Shown here one piece after another: positions 46,829 through 55,639 of a DNA stretch of 64,000 bases; position 1 is the first letter of the stretch, and each line of letters opens with the position of its first letter. The stretch lies in NCBI GenBank assembly GCA_016711225.1, contig JADJTK010000006.1:124001-188000 (forward strand), written 5' to 3'. This DNA comes from Opitutaceae bacterium (lineage in GTDB: Bacteria; Verrucomicrobiota; Verrucomicrobiia; Opitutales; Opitutaceae). Below the pieces are notes generated by a model. That model saw only the letters and a list, made by a program, of their open reading frames with translations. It made no database searches and was not told the origin of the DNA. The position numbers were made by a program, and so were the translations under genes.

Positions 46829-48247
46829 TTGCCCGGCCCGCTTTCCGACTCCTCCGTGTACCACTCCCTCAAATCCCTCATCTGGCTCTACGTCGCCCTG
46901 CTCGTCTTCGAGGGCGCGTTGCGCAAGTGGGTATTGCCCGACCATGCCGATGTGTTGCTGGTCGTGCGCGATCCAGTGGTGATCCTGATCTACCTACTGG
47001 CCCTCGGGCAGGGCCGTTTCCCCGTCAACGGCTGGGTGGTGACCATCAGCCTGCTGTCGGTCGCGGCGCTATTCGCCTCGTTCCTGGCCGGGCAAACCAA
47101 CCTACTGATCACCGGCTACGGCCTGCGTACCAATTTTTTGCATCTGCCGCTGATCTGGGTGATGGCCAGCGTGCTCACCCGCCGCGACGCCGAGAACATC
47201 GGCTTCGCCCTCCTACTGATGGCCATCCCGATGACGCTGCTCATGGCCGCCCAGTTCCGCGCCCCGATGAACGACATCCTCAACCGCGGGGTGGGCGGCG
47301 AGGAGGGAGGCCAGATCTACGGGGCGCTCGGGCATATCCGCCCGCCGGGGTTTTTCGCGTTCATCACCGGGCCGCAGCTATTCTTCCCCCTGGCGGCCGC
47401 CTTCTTCTGCCACCAGCTCGGCAAGGCGCGCCGACTGTGGTTGCCCTTGGTGCTGGCCTGCGGTGTGGCGATCCTGCTGGCCCTGCCGCTCTCCATCAGC
47501 CGCACCGTCGCCTTGGCCACCCTGCTGGTCGGTACCGTGTACCTGGGCACGCTGGTGCAGTCAGGCTTCCTGCGCGCCGGCCTTCTGCGTATCGCTGTTC
47601 TGGTTGCCGTGGTGGGGCTGGCCGCGAGCTTCCTGCCGATTTTCGACGAGGCACACGCCGCCTTCTTCTCCCGCTGGGAGGAAGCCAAGGGGCCCAACGA
47701 CGAGGGCTCCGGGATGGCCTCCATCTTTGCCCGCTTCTTCGGCGGTTCGGACTACGTGCTCGACGTGGCCTCCTCGGCCCCGCTGTTCGGTGCGGGCATC
47801 GGCATGGGCTCCAACATGGCCGCCCGCCTCACCACCGGCCGGGTGGGTTTCCTGCTCGCCGAAAGCGAGTGGGGCCGCTGCGTGCTCGAGCTGGGCCCCC
47901 CGCTCGCCCTGGGCTTCCTAGGTTTCCGCATCGTGCTCGCCTTCGCGCTGCTCCTGCACGCACTCCGCCGCCAGCTGCACGCCCGCGATCCGCTGCCCCT
48001 GCTCATCCTCTCCTCCTGCGCCCCCGCCCTCATTGTGGGCCAATGGTCGCCGCCCACCATCCTCGGCTTCTCCGTGCTGGGCGCAGGCCTTTGCCTGACG
48101 GCCTGCCAGGACGCCCCCCCACCCGCCGCGGAGGACGACGTTGAGTCCCTGGAGAACGAGGACGAGACGGATGACGACGACCCGGACGAGACGGCCGACG
48201 CCGAAACGGGCGAGCCGGGAAGCGACACCGAACCGGAGCACCGCTGA
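46829..48247 (+). CDS. Polymerase-like multi-spanning membrane protein with acidic tail (Wzy candidate)
   Basis: 472 residues from TTG 46829; GTG 46856 is an in-frame alternative close to the first membrane helix. About ten hydrophobic helices include LIWLYVALLVFEGALRKWVL, YGLRTNFLHLPLIWVMASVL, LVLACGVAILLALPLSISRT and IAVLVAVVGLAASFLPIF. The LSISRT motif and a large loop (RWEEAKGPNDEGSGMASIFA) suit the O-antigen polymerase superfamily. The C-terminal 40 residues are strikingly acidic (EDDVESLENEDETDDDD followed by more Asp/Glu), which is unusual. It may polymerise repeat units, complementing the ligase-like half of the 17434 ORF. It overlaps the next start by one base. Confidence 0.75.
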   Translation: MPGPLSDSSVYHSLKSLIWLYVALLVFEGALRKWVLPDHADVLLVVRDPVVILIYLLALGQGRFPVNGWVVTISLLSVAALFASFLAGQTNLLITGYGLRTNFLHLPLIWVMASVLTRRDAENIGFALLLMAIPMTLLMAAQFRAPMNDILNRGVGGEEGGQIYGALGHIRPPGFFAFITGPQLFFPLAAAFFCHQLGKARRLWLPLVLACGVAILLALPLSISRTVALATLLVGTVYLGTLVQSGFLRAGLLRIAVLVAVVGLAASFLPIFDEAHAAFFSRWEEAKGPNDEGSGMASIFARFFGGSDYVLDVASSAPLFGAGIGMGSNMAARLTTGRVGFLLAESEWGRCVLELGPPLALGFLGFRIVLAFALLLHALRRQLHARDPLPLLILSSCAPALIVGQWSPPTILGFSVLGAGLCLTACQDAPPPAAEDDVESLENEDETDDDDPDETADAETGEPGSDTEPEHR

Positions 48248-49398
48248 TGCCCGCTCACCCACTCATTCTCGTCGGCAACTTCGTCCCGGACGCCCAGCAA
48301 AGCATGCTGCGCTACGCCCAGCTGCTCCTGCGCGAACTGCCCTCCCGCGGCCTGCCCACCACCCTCATCGCTCCGCAGCCGCATTTCGCCCGGCTTTGCC
48401 GCACGTACCGATACTCTGGATGGCCCAAGCTGCTGGGCTACCTCGACAAGTTCGTCCTCTTCCCTCGCACCCTGCGCCGGCTCGCCCGCCGCGAGCCCGG
48501 AGCGGTCTTTCACCTCCTCGACCACGCCAACGCCGTCTATCTGCCACATCTGCCGGCGCGCACGGTCATGTCCTGCCACGATCTGCTGCAGGTGCGTGCG
48601 GCCCTCGGCGAGTTCCCGCTCCAGCGAGTGGGCCGCGGCGGCCGCCGCTACCAACAGTGGATCCTGCGCAGCCTCGCCCTGGCCCCGCTGACCGCCTGCA
48701 TATCCTGGAAAACCCGACGCGACCTGCTCCGGCTCACCCCGCTCTCGCCCGCCCGGGTGACCGTGGTGCCGCTCGGTCTCAACCACGACTACCGGCGGCT
48801 CGACCCCGGTGTGGCCTGGAGCCGGCTCGCCGGCCAGGGCGATCCCGCGGCGCCGCTGGCCCCCGGCGACGCCTTCCTGCTCAATGTCGGCGGCGGCCAA
48901 TGGTACAAGAACCGGCCCGGGCTGTTGCAGCTCTTCCACTCCCTGCGTTCACAGCACGGGTACACGGGCCGGCTCGTGGTTGTAGGCAAGCCGCTCTCCG
49001 TGGGTGAGTCCGCGCTCGCCTCCGAGCTCGGGCTGGGCGCCCACCTCGTCTCCCTGCAGAACGTGCCCAACCCCGCCCTGGAGGCGCTCTACTCGGTGGC
49101 CGACGGCCTGCTCTTCCCGTCCTGGGAGGAGGGCCTGGGCTGGCCGTTGCTGGAGGCGCAGGCCTGCGGCTGCCGGGTTTTCACCTCCAACCGCCCTCCC
49201 ATGACCGAGGTCGCCGGCGAGGCCGCCGTGTATTTTGATCCTGCCGACCCGGCCGGCGCCGCCGCCCTCGTGGCCGCCTCCCTGCGCACCTCGCCCCCGT
49301 TCGACCCGGCCGGCCCACCCAACGTGCAACGTTTCACCGTGGCCGCGATGATCGACGGCTACCTCGAACTTTACGGTCGGGTGGCCACCGCACCATGA
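48247..49398 (+). CDS. GT4-family glycosyltransferase
   Basis: 383 residues from ATG 48247 (TGATG overlap). PLILVGNFVPDAQQSMLRYA starts the acceptor domain, and MSCHDLLQVRAALGEFPLQR is a mid-domain marker. LLNVGGGQWYKNRPGLLQLF (about 213) and the donor site FPSWEEGLGWPLLEAQACGC (about 290) carry the E-x7-E pair. FTSNRPPMTEVAGEAAVYFD is the usual closing segment. A canonical GT4 enzyme, possibly mannosyltransferase-like (inference only). ATGA overlap with the next gene. Confidence 0.9.
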   Translation: MPAHPLILVGNFVPDAQQSMLRYAQLLLRELPSRGLPTTLIAPQPHFARLCRTYRYSGWPKLLGYLDKFVLFPRTLRRLARREPGAVFHLLDHANAVYLPHLPARTVMSCHDLLQVRAALGEFPLQRVGRGGRRYQQWILRSLALAPLTACISWKTRRDLLRLTPLSPARVTVVPLGLNHDYRRLDPGVAWSRLAGQGDPAAPLAPGDAFLLNVGGGQWYKNRPGLLQLFHSLRSQHGYTGRLVVVGKPLSVGESALASELGLGAHLVSLQNVPNPALEALYSVADGLLFPSWEEGLGWPLLEAQACGCRVFTSNRPPMTEVAGEAAVYFDPADPAGAAALVAASLRTSPPFDPAGPPNVQRFTVAAMIDGYLELYGRVATAP

Positions 49399-50585
49399 GC
49401 CGCTCCCCCATCCGACTGCTGCGTGCCATCCACTCGCTCGACCCCGCCGGCGGCGGGCCCGGGGCCGGCCTGCGTTCCATCACGCCGGTGCTGGCCGCGC
49501 GCGGGGTGACCACCGAGATCATCTCGATCGACGATCCGGCCCGCGCCTTCGGCTGCCCCGGGGCCGCCTGCCATGCGATCGGGCCCAGCACCCGCGCCAA
49601 CGGCTACCATCCGACGCTGCGCCCCTGGCTGCGCCACGAGCTGCCACGCTTCGACGCCGCGGTGGTCCACGGCCTCTGGCAATACCACGGTTACGCCCTC
49701 GCCCAGGAGGCGCGTCGCCGGGCTGTGCCGTATTTTGTCTATCCCCACGGCATGCTCGATCCGTGGTTCAACCGCACCTATCCGCTCAAGCACCTCAAGA
49801 AACAGCTGTACTGGTGGCTGGCCGAGTACCACGTCCTACGCCACGCCGCCGGGGTGCTCTTCACCTGCGAGGAGGAGCGGCGCGTGGGGCGCACCGCCTT
49901 CCGCCCCTGGAGCTGCCGCGAGGTGGTCGTCAACTACGGCTGCGCCGCGCCGCCGCCGGCCACCCTCGCGCAGGTGGCCGCCTTCCATTCCGGCTGCCCC
50001 GCTCTCGGGGACCGGCCCTTCCTGCTGTTCCTCAGCCGTATCCACGAGAAGAAGGGCGTTGACCTGCTCCTGCACGCCTACGCCTCGACCTACGGCGAGG
50101 CCGCCGCCCGCGGCCAAGCGGTGCCGGCCCTGGTGGTCGCCGGCCCCTGTGCCGACCCGGCCTACCTGGCCGGCCTGCAACGGCTCGCCACCGAGGTGCT
50201 GCCCGGCGCCGAGCGCCTGGTGCTTTGGCCAGGCATGCTGGAGGGCGCGGCCAAGTGGGGCGCCTTCCGCGCCGCCGAGGCTTTCGTGCTGCCCTCCCAC
50301 CAGGAAAACTTCGGCATCGCCGTGGCCGAGGCGCTCGCCTGCGGCACCCCCGTGCTGCTCTCCGACCAGGTGAACATCTGGCGCGAGGTCGCCGCAGCCG
50401 GTGCCGGGCTGGTCGAGCCGGATACGGCTGCGGGCACAACCCGCCTGCTCGCCCGCTGGGCCGCCCTGCCCGCCCGGGAGCGCACCTCCCTGCGCGCCGC
50501 GGCCACCGCCTGCTTCGCCCGCCATTTCGAGATCTCGCGCGCCGCCGCTTCGCTGCACGAACAACTAGTCCGGGTGGTTGCCTGA
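49395..50585 (+). CDS. GT4-family glycosyltransferase
   Basis: 396 residues from ATG 49395 (ATGA overlap). LLRAIHSLDPAGGGPGAGLR is the acceptor-domain start, HGLWQYHGYALAQEARRRAV with PYFVYPHGMLDPWF is diagnostic of a WcaI/PimB-like subgroup, and FLLFLSRIHEKKGVDLLLHA is the linker. The donor site LPSHQENFGIAVAEALACGT (about 300) has E-x7-E, then VLLSDQVNIWREVAAAGAG. This subgroup is common in colanic-acid-like and other EPS clusters. Confidence 0.9.
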   Translation: MSRSPIRLLRAIHSLDPAGGGPGAGLRSITPVLAARGVTTEIISIDDPARAFGCPGAACHAIGPSTRANGYHPTLRPWLRHELPRFDAAVVHGLWQYHGYALAQEARRRAVPYFVYPHGMLDPWFNRTYPLKHLKKQLYWWLAEYHVLRHAAGVLFTCEEERRVGRTAFRPWSCREVVVNYGCAAPPPATLAQVAAFHSGCPALGDRPFLLFLSRIHEKKGVDLLLHAYASTYGEAAARGQAVPALVVAGPCADPAYLAGLQRLATEVLPGAERLVLWPGMLEGAAKWGAFRAAEAFVLPSHQENFGIAVAEALACGTPVLLSDQVNIWREVAAAGAGLVEPDTAAGTTRLLARWAALPARERTSLRAAATACFARHFEISRAAASLHEQLVRVVA

Positions 50586-50614
50586 ACACCCCGTCCCTTC
50601 CGCCGCCCCACGCC

Positions 50615-51451
50615 ATGCCTCCCCTCGTCAGCCGCATCGTGACCTGCTACCGCCAATGGGCTTACCTGGCCCAGTGGATCGGCGACGAAACGCTATTCTC
50701 CCCCGAGATAGAGTGGTTCGTGGTCAACGACGCCCCGGCCGACCCGCCCCCGCCCGAACTGGCCGCGAAGCTGACCGAACGCGGCATCCGGCTGCTCTCC
50801 CCTCCGGCCAACCTCGGCCGCTCCCGCGCCCGCAACCTGGGGGCCCGGGAAAGCTCCGGCCGCTGGCTCGACTTCATCGACGGCGACGACCGTCCGCTTG
50901 TCTTGGCGACAACCGGCCTGGCGGAGAGCACCGCCGGGCTCATCGAACACCCGGTGCGCCTCGCCCAGAAGGGCCGGGACCTTTTCGAGCTCGGCGCCTC
51001 CGCCCCGGTCAGCCGCCCGTCGATCTGGCGCAGCCTGCTGCCAGAGTACCAGCCGATCAATGTCACACCCGCGGCGGTGCTCTGGCGGCGCGAGACCTTC
51101 CAACTGCTCGCCGGCTTCGACGCCCGCTTCGACGGCGCGGAGGATTTCCACCTCGTCTTCCGGGCCATGCTCGCCGAAGTCCCGCTGGCCCGCCTCGATA
51201 CGCCCAAACAGTGCTATTTTTCCGCGGCCCACAGCCCGACCAAAGACGCCACCCACATCGACAGCCACCAGCGCGTGCTCTCGTGGATTGTCGCCCAGGA
51301 TCTCGGCGCGCTCTCCGAGGAGGCCCGCTTCTGGCTCGGCAAGGAGGTGGTCTACGACGCCTGCCTGAAGCTGCGCGTCGTCTGGACGCATCGCCGGTCG
51401 GTCTGGCGCTTTCTCCGCTCCCGCCTTGGGCGCTCCAACCGCAATTGGTAG
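50615..51451 (+). CDS. GT2-like glycosyltransferase
   Basis: 278 residues from ATG 50615; the frame is open farther upstream, but that overlaps the previous gene. VSRIVTCYRQWAYLAQWIGD replaces the usual N-terminal strand; WFVVNDAPADPPPPEL, NLGRSRARNLGARESSGRWL and the metal site FIDGDDRPLVLATTGLAE (about 86) are GT2-like. NVTPAAVLWRRETFQLLAGF then RFDGAEDFHLVFRAMLAEVP holds the catalytic ED. A compact non-processive inverting transferase; donor unknown. Confidence 0.82.
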   Translation: MPPLVSRIVTCYRQWAYLAQWIGDETLFSPEIEWFVVNDAPADPPPPELAAKLTERGIRLLSPPANLGRSRARNLGARESSGRWLDFIDGDDRPLVLATTGLAESTAGLIEHPVRLAQKGRDLFELGASAPVSRPSIWRSLLPEYQPINVTPAAVLWRRETFQLLAGFDARFDGAEDFHLVFRAMLAEVPLARLDTPKQCYFSAAHSPTKDATHIDSHQRVLSWIVAQDLGALSEEARFWLGKEVVYDACLKLRVVWTHRRSVWRFLRSRLGRSNRNW

Positions 51452-51455
51452 CGCC

Positions 51456-52622
51456 ATGAACGCCCCCACCCCACCGCCCCCGGCCCTGCTGCTCAACGGC
51501 CTGCCTCTCGGCATCAGCCACGGCATCCGCGTCTACACCCGGCGCCTGCTCGAGGCGCTCGCCCACCGCCATCCCGAGATCCCGGTGCGTATCCTCCTGA
51601 CCGAGGACCGGCTCGACCTGGCCGCCGGCCTGCCCGAAGCCTCCATCGTCACCGTGCCCGGTCGCTCCCCGTTCAGCCGTCCCTTCCTCGCCGATTTCTG
51701 GCGCCAGGACCGGATCGTCCGCCATGCGGCCCGCCACCACGGCGGGGCAACCTTTGTCTCGACCCACGAGGTCTGGTCGAGGGCCCGCCCGCCGCGCTCC
51801 GTGGTCGTCATCCACGATGCGATCTACGAACGCTACCCGCAGTTCTGCTCGCACTCCTATTTCCCACGGCGTTTCGTGCGCCAGCTTTGTCTCCGCTGGA
51901 GCCGCCGCGCCACCCGTGTGCTCACCACCAGCCACGACGCCGCCCGCGATCTCGTGGGCCTTGCCGGGCTGCCGCCGGGTCTGCTCCGCGTCGTCAATCC
52001 GTGGATCGACCGGCGTTTCGAGACGCGGCCCTCCCCCGCCCAGGTGGCCGCGTTGCGGGCCCGTCTCGGTCTTCCTGAGAAATACCTTCTCTACCTGAGC
52101 GGATTCCGGCTCAACAAGAACGTCGAGTTTCTGCTGCGCACCTACGCGGCCGGCGCCGCCCTCCACGGCTGGCCCCCGCTGGTCGTCGCCGGCGCGCTGC
52201 CCGCCCACCCGCGGCGGGTGTTGTGCACCGACGTACCCGCCATCCTGAAACAAGTGTGCCCGCCCCCGGGCCGGGTGCTCCTGCCCGGCCATATCGCCGA
52301 TGCCGATCTCACCGCGCTCTACGCGGGCGCCAGCCTCTTCGTCTTCCCGTCCCTGTTGGAGGGATTCGGTTACACTCCGATCGAGGCCGGGGCGATGGGC
52401 GCCTCGGTGATCGCCGCCCGCGCCGCCTCCCTGCCCGAGGTGCTCGGCCCGCGCATCGCCTGCTTCGACCCCGACCGCCCTGACCAACTCACCGCCGCGA
52501 TCAACGAAGCCCTGCGCGACCCCGACAGGTTCCGCCTCCCCCTCGATTCCGCCTTCACCGAAGAGGCCGGCATCGAGCGCTGGCTCGCCGCCGCCACCGA
52601 CCACGCGCCGCCTCCCGCATGA
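51456..52622 (+). CDS. GT4-family glycosyltransferase
   Basis: 388 residues from ATG 51456. LLLNGLPLGISHGIRVYTRR (glycine loop), STHEVWSRARPPRSVVVIHD and SRRATRVLTTSHDAARDLVG mark the acceptor domain. KYLLYLSGFRLNKNVEFLLR (about 208) precedes the donor site FPSLLEGFGYTPIEAGAMGA (about 297), in which E-x7-E is kept. A canonical retaining GT4. Its TGA overlaps an ATG at 52619 that is probably the real start of the next gene. Confidence 0.9.
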   Translation: MNAPTPPPPALLLNGLPLGISHGIRVYTRRLLEALAHRHPEIPVRILLTEDRLDLAAGLPEASIVTVPGRSPFSRPFLADFWRQDRIVRHAARHHGGATFVSTHEVWSRARPPRSVVVIHDAIYERYPQFCSHSYFPRRFVRQLCLRWSRRATRVLTTSHDAARDLVGLAGLPPGLLRVVNPWIDRRFETRPSPAQVAALRARLGLPEKYLLYLSGFRLNKNVEFLLRTYAAGAALHGWPPLVVAGALPAHPRRVLCTDVPAILKQVCPPPGRVLLPGHIADADLTALYAGASLFVFPSLLEGFGYTPIEAGAMGASVIAARAASLPEVLGPRIACFDPDRPDQLTAAINEALRDPDRFRLPLDSAFTEEAGIERWLAAATDHAPPPA

Positions 52623-52640
52623 GCGCCGCCCCTCCCCCTC

Positions 52641-53546
52641 GTGGCGGTGCTCACCCCCGCCTTCAACGCCGCCCGGTACCTCGCCGAGGCGATCCGTAGC
52701 GTGGAGACGCAAACCCACCTGCACTGGCGCCTGGTGGTGATCGACGACGGCAGCACCGACGACACCGCCGCGATCGCCGCCCGCCACGCCGCCGCCGACT
52801 CGCGCATCAGGCTCTTCCGCCAGCCCAACGGTGGCATCTCCGCCGCCCGCAACGCCTGCCTCGCCCACCTGCCCGCCGACGCCGCCTACGCGATCAACTT
52901 CGACGCCGACGATCGCCTGGCCCCCGAGGCCCTCGCGCGGCTCGTCGCCTACCTCGAGGCCCATCCCAGCGCCGCAGCCGTTCTCTGCGGAGCGCGCACG
53001 ATGGATGGCTCCGGGCGCATCACTGGCGTGCGCCGCACCCTGCGTTTCCGCCGCCGCGCCGGCCTGCCCTGGCCCTTACGCGACAGCGGCCCGATCCCCT
53101 TCTTCAACTTCTACTGCGGTTATGGCGTGGGTCCCTTCGCTCTGTTCCGCGCCGCCGCCCTGCGCGCCGCCGGCCCCTACGATCCCGCGCTCACGGCCTG
53201 CGAGGACGCCGATGTATTCTGCCGCCTCGCCTTGGCCGGCGAGGTCCACCAGCTCCCCGACCGCCTCTACGACTACCGCTGGCACGCCACCAACTCGTCG
53301 CAGTACGACGCCCGCAACCGCCACGCGCTGGAGACCTTCCGCGCGAAGTGGCGCGGCTACCAGCCGCGTACCCCGGCCGAGGCCCACCAGCTCGCCCAGG
53401 CGCGGGCCTTCTTCGCCGGCCCCCACCTGGCCATCTTGAATACCAAGCTGGCCATCGCCGCCGTGCGCGAGCGCCGCGGCTGGGCCGCCACCGCCAGCCA
53501 CCTCCGCCTCGCCGCCGCCGCCCTGCTGCGTCGCCCCTCCCGCTGA
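52641..53546 (+). CDS. GT2-family glycosyltransferase
   Basis: About 301 residues in the intact frame, starting at GTG 52641. VLTPAFNAARYLAEAIRSVE, LVVIDDGSTDDTAAIAARHA, NGGISAARNACLAHLPADAA, the metal site INFDADDRLAPEALARL (about 90) and the ED in DPALTACEDADVFCRLALAG are all present. An ATG at 52619 overlapping the previous stop (ATGA) would give MSAAPP. It is out of frame by one base in a CCCCC run (about 52634-52638), and removing one C joins it to LVAVLTP. The natural start may therefore be 52619. Confidence 0.87.
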   Translation: MAVLTPAFNAARYLAEAIRSVETQTHLHWRLVVIDDGSTDDTAAIAARHAAADSRIRLFRQPNGGISAARNACLAHLPADAAYAINFDADDRLAPEALARLVAYLEAHPSAAAVLCGARTMDGSGRITGVRRTLRFRRRAGLPWPLRDSGPIPFFNFYCGYGVGPFALFRAAALRAAGPYDPALTACEDADVFCRLALAGEVHQLPDRLYDYRWHATNSSQYDARNRHALETFRAKWRGYQPRTPAEAHQLAQARAFFAGPHLAILNTKLAIAAVRERRGWAATASHLRLAAAALLRRPSR

Positions 53547-53556
53547 CCCGCTCCCC

Positions 53557-54684
53557 ATGCGCATCACCATCGTCCAAGGCGCCTTCTTCCCCGTCCCCCC
53601 GATCATGGGCGGAGCGGTCGAGAAGGTGTGGTTCGGCCTCGGCCAGGAGCTCGCCCGCCGGGGCCACTCCGTCCTGCATCTCTCGCGCCGCCATCCCCAG
53701 TTGCCTGACACCGAGACCATCGCCGGGGTGCAGCACCTGCGCGTATCCGGATTTAAGCAACCGCGCTCGCTGGCGCTGCTCAAACTCAAGGACCTGCTCT
53801 TCAGCCTGGCCGCCCGGCGCCATCTGCCGGAGGCCGACATCCTCGTCACCAATTCATTCTGGCTGCCGATGCTGGTGCGCTCCGCACGCCCGGGGCGGCT
53901 CTGCGTCAACGTGAACCGTTTCCCGCGCGGTCAGATGCGCTTCTACCTCCACGCCGCGCGCCTGCAGGCCGTCTCCGGGGTCATCCGGGAGGCCATCGTC
54001 GAGCAAACCCCCGCCGCCGCCGGCATCACCGCGCTGTTGCCCAACCCGTTGCCGGCCGACTTCGCCGTCCCCGCCACCCCGCCCGACAAACCCGTGGGGC
54101 GCGACGAGTTCCTCTTTGTGGGCCGAATCCACCCGGAAAAGGGACTCGACCTCCTCGTGACGGCGTTTGGCGAATACTTGCGCACGGCGCCCCGCCCCGC
54201 CCGGCTGCGCATCGTGGGCCCGGCGGCCCCGGAACTGGGAGGCGCCGGCCCCGCCTTCCTCGGGCGCATGCAGCAGCTCGCCGCCGCCTGCGGCCCCGCC
54301 ATCGAGTGGCTCGGGCCGGTCTTCGATTCCGCGGAGCTGCGCGCCCTCTACGCCAGTTCGCATTTTCTCGTCTATCCCTCGACCGCCGCCCAAGGCGAGG
54401 CCTCGCCCGTCACCCCGGTTGAAGCGATGGCCGGCGCCTGCGTGCCGATCGTCTCCAACCTGCGCTGCTTCGACGACTACGTGGCCGATGGGCGCAACGC
54501 CTTCGTCTTCGGCCTGGCCGGCTCGCCCGCCGCCCAGTTGGCCGCCACGATGGCCCGCGCCGCCGCCGCCCCGCTGCCCGCGCTCCAAGCCGCCGCCCTG
54601 GCCACCGCCCGCGACTACACCGTCCAGCGCGTTTGTGATCGCTACGAGGCCGATTTCCGCTCCCTCTGCGCCCTGCCCCGGTGA
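53557..54684 (+). CDS. GT4-family glycosyltransferase
   Basis: 375 residues. RITIVQGAFFPVPPIMGGAV followed by EKVWFGLGQELARRGH gives the acceptor domain. EFLFVGRIHPEKGLDLLVTA (about 185) starts the donor domain, and the donor site is YPSTAAQGEASPVTPVEAMA (about 270), then VPIVSNLRCFDDYVADGRNA. The spacing around the Glu pair is slightly altered relative to the canonical motif. It overlaps the next gene at TGATG. It is the last glycosyltransferase of the run. Confidence 0.87.
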   Translation: MRITIVQGAFFPVPPIMGGAVEKVWFGLGQELARRGHSVLHLSRRHPQLPDTETIAGVQHLRVSGFKQPRSLALLKLKDLLFSLAARRHLPEADILVTNSFWLPMLVRSARPGRLCVNVNRFPRGQMRFYLHAARLQAVSGVIREAIVEQTPAAAGITALLPNPLPADFAVPATPPDKPVGRDEFLFVGRIHPEKGLDLLVTAFGEYLRTAPRPARLRIVGPAAPELGGAGPAFLGRMQQLAAACGPAIEWLGPVFDSAELRALYASSHFLVYPSTAAQGEASPVTPVEAMAGACVPIVSNLRCFDDYVADGRNAFVFGLAGSPAAQLAATMARAAAAPLPALQAAALATARDYTVQRVCDRYEADFRSLCALPR

Positions 54685-55226
54685 TGAAAACCTACCGACA
54701 AGACTCCCCCTACGACAGCCCTTGGCCGCTGCGCCAGCGGGTGCGCGCGCTGCTCTGGGACTATTGCTGGGCGCTGGCCTGCGGCTGGACGCCCAAGCCG
54801 TGCAATCGCTGGCGGCTGGCCTGGCTGCGGCTCTTCGGGGCGCACATCCACGGCCGCCCCTTTGTGCACCAACGTGCGCGCATCCAACTGCCGTGGAATC
54901 TCACGCTGTACGACCGCGCCTGCCTGGGTGATCGCGCCACAGCCTACACGCTGGGCGAGATCGTCCTGCACGAGGGAGCCACCATCGCGCAGGAGGCGTA
55001 TCTGTGCACCGGCACGCACAAGTTCGACGATCCCGCCCTACCGCTCCAGACCGCCCCGGTGGTCATCGGGGCACATGCCTTTATCGGTGCCAGGGCGTTC
55101 GTGATGCCTGGGGTGACGGTAGGCGCGCGGGCGGTAGTAGGCGCCTGCGCCGTCGTCACCCGTTCGGTACCCGCGCACGCGATGGTGGTGGGCAACCCCG
55201 CCCGCCCGGTGGTGCGGAAAGGCTGA
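54684..55226 (+). CDS. WcaF-type hexapeptide acetyltransferase
   Basis: 180 residues from ATG 54684 (TGATG overlap); a GTG at 54681 is the alternative. SPYDSPWPLRQRVRALLWDY and RLAWLRLFGAHIHGRPFVH are the typical WcaF N-terminal region. The beta-helix follows with CTGTHKFDDPALPLQTAPVV (catalytic His about residue 113), IGAHAFIGARAFVMPGVTVG and the ending MVVGNPARPV. WcaF and its relatives O-acetylate EPS sugars such as colanic-acid fucose. As the last gene of the run it is followed about 380 bp later by an intrinsic terminator. Confidence 0.88.
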   Translation: MKTYRQDSPYDSPWPLRQRVRALLWDYCWALACGWTPKPCNRWRLAWLRLFGAHIHGRPFVHQRARIQLPWNLTLYDRACLGDRATAYTLGEIVLHEGATIAQEAYLCTGTHKFDDPALPLQTAPVVIGAHAFIGARAFVMPGVTVGARAVVGACAVVTRSVPAHAMVVGNPARPVVRKG

Positions 55227-55285
55227 GCGGCAGGTGAGGCTCGAACTGGCGAGGCTCCGCCCGAGCCGTATTGTCGCCAATTCTT

Positions 55286-55342
55286 TGTGGGAGGGTGCTT
55301 GCACCCGACCGCCAGCGTGTCGCGAGCAAGCTCACTTCCACA
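55286..55342. repeat. REP-like inverted doublet
   Basis: TGTGGGAGGGTGCTTGCACC continuing CGAC (55286-55309) faces the inverse TCGCGAGCAAGCTCACTTCC with ACA (55320-55342), whose complement reads TGTGGAAGTGAGCTTGCTCG. Two head-to-head GTGGGAG-type palindromes form a BIME-like pair. A solo relative lies at 2322-2345. Confidence 0.6.
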
Positions 55343-55606
55343 TCGGACAACGGCCTGCGCCGAGAGGTGCGGCGAGCTGCCCCTGGCCCCGCCCAGGCCG
55401 CTCACACCACGAGACTGCGCCGCAGGCAAACGGCTCAGAGGTTCGGCCCCTGTACCCTCCTCCCCCTCCGTGCCCTCTGTGACCGGTCTTCCCTTCCGCC
55501 ACAGTGATCTCTTCGGTCCTTCGTTCCCGTCGTTGCCTTCTGTCGTCTGTTTGAGACTCGTCCTGCACTGACCTCGCCCACGCTCCACTCTCCCCTTTCC
55601 GCCCAC

Positions 55607-55639
55607 ACGGCCCCGGTTTTACCGGGGCCGTTTTGTTTT
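55607..55639 (+). terminator. Rho-independent terminator of the EPS gene run
   Basis: Perfect 11-bp stem ACGGCCCCGGT / ACCGGGGCCGT with a TTT loop, followed by TTTGTTTT. It is the only strong plus-strand terminator seen after the antiterminator gene and lies about 380 bp past the last EPS gene. Confidence 0.92.

Noticed and set aside
51063..52964. 633-residue minus-strand open frame
   Set aside because: Antisense shadow of three glycosyltransferase genes; no conserved motif.
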